Source of the DNA: an uncultured Acetatifactor sp. | GTDB taxonomy: Bacteria; Bacillota; Clostridia; Lachnospirales; Lachnospiraceae | Direction: 5' to 3' | Assembly (NCBI GenBank): GCA_910586775.1 | Contig: CAJUJN010000086.1 | Location: 1-17,267, forward strand | Length of the DNA: 17,267 nt | In this document: positions 12,758 to 17,267 of the stretch, in pieces | Layout: every line of letters begins with the position of its first letter | How positions within the stretch are numbered: the stretch's first letter is position 1 | Notes under the pieces: model-generated | Told to the model about the DNA's origin: nothing | What the model saw: the letters and a program-made list of their open reading frames with translations, nothing else | Database searches by the model: none | Translations under genes and position numbers: made by a program

Positions 12758-14458
12758 TCACCGTATCAGCCTTATAAATGCTCTCTCGGGAAAAGGCTCG
12801 TTTCCCGCCTCCACCCGAATCCCCTGCACGGTAAGCTCCGCTTCCAGATCTCTCAAAATTTCCTGATATAATCCCTCCGTCATCCGTTCTCCCGGCACCA
12901 ACAGCGGCACTCCCGGCGGGTACAGATTCACGAACTCCGCAGCATGCTTTCCCACACTGTCCTTTAAGGCAACCTCCTCAGACTCCATATCCCAGGCTTC
13001 CGCCAAAGGAATCGGTTCTCTCATCTCTTCCTCTGCCGCCGGCCTTTTGTCCAATACAAACTGCCCCCTTGCTTCTTGCAAAAAACTCGTCACCAAAGGT
13101 TTCTTTCCCGAAACTTTCCTTACCAAAAGTTTCTTTTCCGGAGCCTTCCTTACCAAAAATTTCTTTTCCGAAGCCTTCCTTACCAAAGGTTTCTTTTTCG
13201 AAGCCTTCCTTACCAGGGCCTGCTTTATCAAAGCTTTCTTTACCAAGACTTTCTTTGACAGAGCATCTTTTGTAAGAAATTCCGTTCTATAAATCTCCGG
13301 ACTATCCTCATGCCATCCTGCAAAACTCTCATCTATATTTTGCTCCTTCACTCTGCTGTCTATCTCCAGCAAAGCCTCTGTCATCCGCCGGTAAGCTTCC
13401 TCGCTGTCATTCACGGTAAACATGGCAAGCGCATAATCTCCTGACGACATTTCTGTCTGCAAATGATATTCCTTTAGTAAAATATCGGAAAGCTGCTTTC
13501 CGGTAATTCCGGCATGCCTGACAGAGATAACAAGCTTCCCTGTATCCTGTTCCCGATTATCCCCTGACAGAAATTTCAGGCAGCTGCATACCGACAAAGC
13601 CTCCATCATCGTATCGTATCGTTCCCGAAACTGTCTGAATGCCGTCCCGCCCTGCTGCCTGACATATTCCAGTGCATTGTCAATGCCTGCCATCAGCAGA
13701 TAGGATGGACTGCTTGTCTGATAAATATGCAGAAAACGGCACAGCCTGTCCCTGTCCACCAGATTGCCGTTCACATGGAGCAAGGCGGTCTGCGTCAGAG
13801 ACGGAAGCGTCTTGTGCACACTGTGGATAACCAGATCTGCACCTGCCTGACAGCTGTTAGGCGGAAAGCCCTCCGCCAGTCCCAGATGTGCGCCATGGGC
13901 TTCATCCACGATCAACGGAATCCCTCTCTCATGCACAATTCCGGCTATCCGCGAAATATCAGCTATTCTTCCCTCGTATGTGGGCGATACAATTAAAACT
14001 GCCTGAATATCAGATTCTGCTTCCAATGCGCTCCGAACCTGCTCCGATGTCACCGCATCCGCTATACCATATGTCTCCAGGTAATGAGGATAAAGATAGC
14101 TTATCTTCAGATGACGCAGATATGCGGCATGGTACGCCGATTTATGGCAGTTCCGCGCCATCAGAATTCGCCCGCCAAAGAGAACGGCACCGCTGAGGGC
14201 GCTGAGTATACCGCAGGTGCTCCCGTTGACCAGATAATAACATTCTTCCGACCCGTACAGTCCGGCTGCCTCCCGCTGCAGTTCCAACAAAATACCTTCC
14301 GGCTGATGCAGGTTGTCAAAGCCTTCTATTTCCGTAATATCCGTTTTAAACATGGCTTCAGGAAGCTCTCCCCACTTCTGCCGTTTATGCCCCGGCATAT
14401 GATAAGGATATATGTCACCCTCTGCATACACAGACAGCCTCTCGTATAAATGTTTCAA
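12758..14458 (-). CDS. PLP-dependent Orn/Lys/Arg decarboxylase family protein with repeat insert
   Basis: This 566-residue fold-type I enzyme belongs to the YaaO/SpeA-like group that removes the carboxyl group of basic amino acids; the true substrate is unknown. Landmarks: YPYHMPGHKR and TDITEIEGFDNLH at the N-terminus, LVNGSTCGILSAL, VSPTYEGRIADI, the PLP-contacting DEAHGAHLGL (D185, H188) and the Schiff-base lysine K216 in HSVHKTLPSLTQTALLH. The C-terminal domain (VNLYPPGVPLLVPGERMTE) is also typical. Between them, residues 397-456 hold six tandem copies of a basic 10-mer, approximately RKASEKKxLV, absent from ordinary members. The start codon is TTG at 14458, backed by AAGGAAGG 6 bases upstream, and follows the HD gene stop by 2 bp. 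Position upstream of a nucleotide kinase and yaaR-holB matches Bacillus yaaO. Confidence 0.93.
   Translation of the reverse strand: MKHLYERLSVYAEGDIYPYHMPGHKRQKWGELPEAMFKTDITEIEGFDNLHQPEGILLELQREAAGLYGSEECYYLVNGSTCGILSALSGAVLFGGRILMARNCHKSAYHAAYLRHLKISYLYPHYLETYGIADAVTSEQVRSALEAESDIQAVLIVSPTYEGRIADISRIAGIVHERGIPLIVDEAHGAHLGLAEGFPPNSCQAGADLVIHSVHKTLPSLTQTALLHVNGNLVDRDRLCRFLHIYQTSSPSYLLMAGIDNALEYVRQQGGTAFRQFRERYDTMMEALSVCSCLKFLSGDNREQDTGKLVISVRHAGITGKQLSDILLKEYHLQTEMSSGDYALAMFTVNDSEEAYRRMTEALLEIDSRVKEQNIDESFAGWHEDSPEIYRTEFLTKDALSKKVLVKKALIKQALVRKASKKKPLVRKASEKKFLVRKAPEKKLLVRKVSGKKPLVTSFLQEARGQFVLDKRPAAEEEMREPIPLAEAWDMESEEVALKDSVGKHAAEFVNLYPPGVPLLVPGERMTEGLYQEILRDLEAELTVQGIRVEAGNEPFPERAFIRLIR
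13091..13270 (-). repeat. Six-unit 30-bp minisatellite in the decarboxylase linker
   Basis: The unit is about 30 bp and encodes a 10-residue motif with the frame [KR]K[AV]xxKxxLV. Copies cover residues 397-406, 407-416, 417-426, 427-436, 437-446 and 447-456. The last four are closest to each other (RKASKKKPLV, RKASEKKFLV, RKAPEKKLLV, RKVSGKKPLV). The plus strand is open too, but only as a by-product of repeat composition. Confidence 0.88.
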
Positions 14459-14460
14459 AT

Positions 14461-15021
14461 TTAACCTTCCTTCAGCTTGTCAAGAATCGCGCCATGTCCT
14501 CTGTGCATATGCAGAGTCTCCAGCAGCGAGCACCACTTGTCTGCGGTTGTAACAATCCAGGCTTCTCTGCATCCCGGCGGTATTACTGTCAGAGGCCACA
14601 TGTGCTTCCTGATGATATCCTTCTCCCGTTCTGTCAGATGGTACTCCTTTAACGCATTTCTAAGCGCAACACCCGGGTGATAAAACCCATGCAGCTTGTG
14701 GGGATTCTCATAATCCGGTATATGCCAGTCATACAAAAAATAGTCATGCAGCAGGGCACCTCTGATCAACTCCCTTCTACTGCAACGTATGTGCAGCTTT
14801 TCACTCAATGCAATACTGTATCTCGCCACATCCATCACATGGGAGTTGACTGTTACATCTCCGTGCTGGATGTACTCCTTCATTCGATTAAAATTTTTTG
14901 ACTTTAGAATATCCGAAGCGTTGGCCTCAATCTGCCTCTGTCTCTCCCGATAACAGTTCAGCTTCCGCTGCCACTTCCATGCCTGGCGCTTTGTGCGTCG
15001 TCTCAACATTCTTTCTGCCAT
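14461..15021 (-). CDS. HD-domain phosphohydrolase-like protein
   Basis: This 186-residue protein has a basic N-terminus (AERMLRRRTKRQAWKWQRKL) and an HD-type metal-binding core. The likely ligands are H61 (VTVNSHVMDVARY), H92-D93 (GALLHDYFLYDWH), H115 (GFYHPGVAL), H140 (IIRKHMWPL) and D161 (VTTADKWCS). The order fits the HD superfamily, whose members hydrolyse phosphoester or nucleotide substrates; I cannot name the substrate. The ribosome site is poor (AAGGG-like, about 12 bases upstream), so ATG at 15021 or 15009 is possible. The stop codon lies 2 bp before the TTG start of the decarboxylase, and its final codons carry that gene's ribosome site, so the two are translated together. The spacer to the L,D-transpeptidase gene is 54 bp. 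Confidence 0.85.
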   Translation of the reverse strand: MAERMLRRRTKRQAWKWQRKLNCYRERQRQIEANASDILKSKNFNRMKEYIQHGDVTVNSHVMDVARYSIALSEKLHIRCSRRELIRGALLHDYFLYDWHIPDYENPHKLHGFYHPGVALRNALKEYHLTEREKDIIRKHMWPLTVIPPGCREAWIVTTADKWCSLLETLHMHRGHGAILDKLKEG

Positions 15022-15075
15022 TTTCTGTTTCCAACCCTTTTTTATAATGTTATTGTCTGAAAAGCCGGTTCTGCA

Positions 15076-16971
15076 TTAACCTTCAGCCGGAGTTTCCGGA
15101 ACCGGAGACTGCTCAGGCTCCGGTTCCGGAACTGGTTCCGGTGCAGGCTCAGGCGTAGGTACCGGAGTAGGCTCCGGTGTAGGTACCGGGGTGGGTTCTG
15201 GGGTAGGTACTGGGGTAGGTTCCGGTGTAGGCACTGGCGTAGGTGCTGGTGTGGGCGTAACCACCGGCACAGGCTCAGGCGTAATTGTCGGCAAAGGGTC
15301 CAAAGGCAAGGGGTCCGGTGTAGGTGCCGGTGTCGCAGCCTCCGGTTGCGTCCATACAGGTTCACTCGGCTCTTCTCCTCCTTCTTCGCCCTCTTCCGGT
15401 ACAGCTTCTTCAGGTGCCACAGTACTGTTTGGCCCGATATAAGGAGCCCCCTCATAATAGTAGCAGATAACCGGAAATCCGGCCGATACATACTCGTATA
15501 TCTCCGCGGCCTTGCTCGGCGGCAGATTAATACACCCATGGGAGCCATTGGTCATAAAAATCTGTCCTCCAAATGAGCCTCTCCACTTGGCATCATGCAT
15601 ACCATAATTCCCATAAAAAGGCATCCAGTAACTGACCGGTGTCCTGTAGGTAGCCCCTTTCAGTACGGCGTCTTTCGTCTTATAAGATAAACCAAATATT
15701 CCTTCCGGTGTTACACAATCATATGTGGAAATCATCGTACCTGACACAAAGTCCGACTCCAGAACAATTTCCCCGTCCTGGTACAGGTACAGATGCTGAT
15801 TGGTCAAATCTGCTTCTACATAGGAGCTGCCAACGTCATTTGCCCCCTTCTGTCTCGCCGTAATACTGTATACAGGCTCCCTTTCCGTAGCACTTCCCTG
15901 ATAAATCAGCTGTACCAGTTCCTTTGCCTCATTCTCAGTATCAGTTTTCCATCCGTAATTCCGGCTGTTCAGAGTAAGTTCCACCCCAAGGGTAGTTGTA
16001 AAGCTTTTCTTCTTGCCGTATGTATCATACTGCAATGCCTGCTCCTTCACAAATGCAGTCACCTGTTCTTCATCCAGAACCGGTTCGCCATTCTCCAGAG
16101 AGATCCAGTCATGAAGCGTCCTGTAATCCAGCTCTACCTCTGTTCCGTTCCAGTCATAGGTAATCTTTGTTGCCAGCCATTTATTCACGGAGTCCACTGT
16201 CTCTATCAGTTTTTTGTCATCCTGCCTGACAGCGGCTTCCGCATAGCATTCTCCCTCTTCCAGGTCGACTTCTCCGTCCTGACGATTCACCGCATCCATA
16301 ATCAGCTGAACCGCTTTTTCCACATCCATCTCCGTGCCGATTGTCTCGGGAATGATCCCATAGGTTCCGGATTCTTCGGAATAATCACTGATATAGGCAC
16401 TTTTCGCCTTGAGCATATTTGCCTTTTTACAGGCATCCCATCCCTTTACGGCATCCTTCAGCAACTCCTCATCAAAAAATACTCCCTGCTCAAGAAAATA
16501 AGAATATTCTCCGTTCAGATATGCCCATATCCACTTGAATTCCTCCTGTTGATTCAGGAAACCTTCTACCGCTGCTCTCGTATCTCCAAAATTCAGCTGG
16601 ATATCATCAGCCGATACGGTTCCGAGAACAGTTCCGGACTCACCCGTTTTATAATCTCTGCCAATGACTTCCAGTACATAATTCTGAATCCTCACATCCA
16701 GCAGGTTGATAACCGGCTCTACTTCCATGTTACTGCAGTCAACTCCATTAATACTGGTATTCGGGAAGAAATGCGTCTCGTAATACAGAGCAGCCCTGTA
16801 GTAACCAAATATCGCAAAACCACACAAAAGCAGAAGAATCACCAAAATACCTGTCATAATATATCTTTTCTTCTTACTTTTTCCAGCTTTCGCTCCCTGG
16901 CTTCTTTTTTCCCCTCCAACGATTTCGTCCGCTTCAAAACCCATATTCTTCTTTGTCTGCTTCTCTTTCAT
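15076..16971 (-). CDS. Membrane-anchored L,D-transpeptidase (YkuD/ErfK) with Pro-Thr-Glu repeat tail
   Basis: L,D-transpeptidases make 3-3 crosslinks in peptidoglycan or attach proteins to it. The 631-residue protein has a basic cytoplasmic start, a membrane helix at about residues 38-57 (TGILVILLLLCGFAIFGYY), an extracellular region with peptidoglycan-binding-like repeats (about 65-365), and a YkuD domain at about 384-506. Its catalytic motif is complete: H459 in YGMHDAKWRG, then NGSHGCINLPP with H478 and C480. The tail from about residue 516 is acidic, then made of PTPEPTPV repeats, probably cell-wall spanning. ATG at 16971 follows GGAGTG with 6 bases spacing and is preferred to the frame start at 17016. 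A promoter with an extended -10 lies just upstream. Bacillus members of the family lack such a long tail. The substrate peptide is not known. Confidence 0.95.
   Translation of the reverse strand: MKEKQTKKNMGFEADEIVGGEKRSQGAKAGKSKKKRYIMTGILVILLLLCGFAIFGYYRAALYYETHFFPNTSINGVDCSNMEVEPVINLLDVRIQNYVLEVIGRDYKTGESGTVLGTVSADDIQLNFGDTRAAVEGFLNQQEEFKWIWAYLNGEYSYFLEQGVFFDEELLKDAVKGWDACKKANMLKAKSAYISDYSEESGTYGIIPETIGTEMDVEKAVQLIMDAVNRQDGEVDLEEGECYAEAAVRQDDKKLIETVDSVNKWLATKITYDWNGTEVELDYRTLHDWISLENGEPVLDEEQVTAFVKEQALQYDTYGKKKSFTTTLGVELTLNSRNYGWKTDTENEAKELVQLIYQGSATEREPVYSITARQKGANDVGSSYVEADLTNQHLYLYQDGEIVLESDFVSGTMISTYDCVTPEGIFGLSYKTKDAVLKGATYRTPVSYWMPFYGNYGMHDAKWRGSFGGQIFMTNGSHGCINLPPSKAAEIYEYVSAGFPVICYYYEGAPYIGPNSTVAPEEAVPEEGEEGGEEPSEPVWTQPEAATPAPTPDPLPLDPLPTITPEPVPVVTPTPAPTPVPTPEPTPVPTPEPTPVPTPEPTPVPTPEPAPEPVPEPEPEQSPVPETPAEG
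15145..15237 (-). repeat. 24-bp minisatellite encoding PTPEPTPV repeats
   Basis: About four units of 24 bp encode P(V/T)PTPEPT repeats near the C-terminus of the L,D-transpeptidase. Imperfect flanking copies (PAPTP, PEPAPEP) extend it. The reverse strand is open and reads as Gly-Val repeats, which is an artefact. Confidence 0.85.
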
Positions 16972-17018
16972 TGTCTCACTCCAAAAAAATATAATTGCCA
17001 ATACAGGCATACGCAATA

Positions 17019-17027
17019 ATTATAACA
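17019..17027 (-). promoter_or_regulatory. Extended -10 promoter of the L,D-transpeptidase gene
   Basis: TGTTATAAT on the minus strand (17027-17019) is a perfect extended -10 (TG, one base, TATAAT). The -35 region is T-rich and coincides with the U-run of the tRNA terminator. A start near 17012 would give a leader of about 40 bases before the ATG at 16971. Confidence 0.6.
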
Positions 17028-17037
17028 CATTTTTTGA

Positions 17038-17080
17038 TAAAAAAATAGCACTAAAAGGCTATTTTATAGCTTTTAATGCT
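17038..17080 (-). terminator. Rho-independent terminator of the tRNA transcript
   Basis: On the minus strand AGCATTAAAAGCTAT pairs with ATAGCCTTTTAGTGCT (one bulged base, one G-U pair) around a loop of 3 bases. It is followed by A and seven T. It lies about 30 bases after tRNA-Phe and just before the L,D-transpeptidase promoter. Confidence 0.85.
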
Positions 17081-17112
17081 TAATTTTACTTTCGATTCTC
17101 TTTTGAATAAAA

Positions 17113-17185
<73 letters not shown>

Positions 17186-17214
17186 ATAAAGCCTTTATAC
17201 AAACAAAGACTTAG

Positions 17215-17267
17215 TAGCGGGGACAGGATTTGAACCTGTGACCTTCGGGTTATGAGCCCGACGAGCT
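17215..17267 (-). tRNA. tRNA-Met, initiator type (anticodon CAT), 5' part outside window
   Basis: Visible on the minus strand are the end of the D-arm (AGCTC), the anticodon arm TCGGG-CTCATAA-CCCGA, and the T-arm ACAGG-TTCAAAT-CCTGT. The three G-C pairs next to the anticodon loop are the mark of initiator tRNA. The 3' acceptor strand is CCCCGCT with discriminator A; CCA is not encoded. The base at position 72 is T, where most initiators have A; position 1 is outside the window. Confidence 0.92.

Noticed and set aside
13091..13270. Repeats of regular 30-bp period resembling a CRISPR array
   Set aside because: The units are directly adjacent with no unique spacers, drift gradually, and stay in the decarboxylase frame.
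13047..13292. Three overlapping plus-strand frames of Phe/Ser/Pro-rich repeats
   Set aside because: They are antisense readings of the 30-bp repeats in the decarboxylase gene; no ribosome site and no family match.
15191..15442. Plus-strand Gly-Val-Gly repeat protein
   Set aside because: Antisense shadow of the PTPEP repeats of the L,D-transpeptidase.

Overview
The window reads as chromosomal DNA of a spore-forming, low-to-medium GC Firmicute, most likely a Lachnospiraceae-type Clostridium relative. Evidence: sporulation genes (spmA, spmB, two CotF-like coat proteins), a DUF6472-type small Cys-rich protein, tRNAs without encoded CCA, a gene order that follows the Bacillus yaaO-tmk-yaaQ-yaaR-holB-yaaT-yabB-yabC block with clostridial substitutions, and strong AGGAGG-like ribosome sites. 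Every gene I accept is on the minus strand, so transcription runs from right to left.

Right to left: (1) 17267-17113, a tRNA pair, initiator tRNA-Met (partial) and tRNA-Phe, closed by a strong terminator. (2) 16971-15076, a membrane-anchored L,D-transpeptidase with a Pro/Thr/Glu repeat tail and its own extended -10 promoter. (3) 15021-12758, an HD-domain hydrolase translationally coupled through a TTG start to a PLP decarboxylase of the Orn/Lys/Arg family, which carries six copies of a basic 10-residue repeat in its interdomain linker. (4) 12541-5121, a housekeeping run: pyruvate kinase, a guanylate-kinase-like protein, YaaR, DNA polymerase III delta' (holB), RicT/YaaT with a very long charged tail, tRNA1(Val) methyltransferase and rsmI, then a DUF6472-like small protein at 5037-4864. 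(5) 4842-3520, a complete ISAzo13-family insertion sequence with 34-bp inverted repeats and a TAA duplication. (6) 3283-2615, two very small CotF-like spore coat genes, each with a terminator. (7) 2274-1190, the spmA-spmB spore maturation operon. (8) About 1189 to 1, the end of a second mobile element that cuts spmB after about 133 codons and carries a gene for a protein with two winged-helix segments, running off the left edge.

The most notable signal is the interruption of spmB. Known intervening elements in other sporulation genes (skin in sigK, SP-beta in spsM, vfbin in spoVFB) are excised in the mother cell to rebuild the gene. Whether this element does the same cannot be decided here, because its other end, its recombinase and the rest of spmB lie outside the window. 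Other points worth a look are the minisatellite-like tails and linkers in otherwise conserved enzymes (RicT, decarboxylase, L,D-transpeptidase), the divergent guanylate-kinase-like protein in the tmk slot, and a foldable intergenic region beside spmA. Much of the rest is ordinary core genome.
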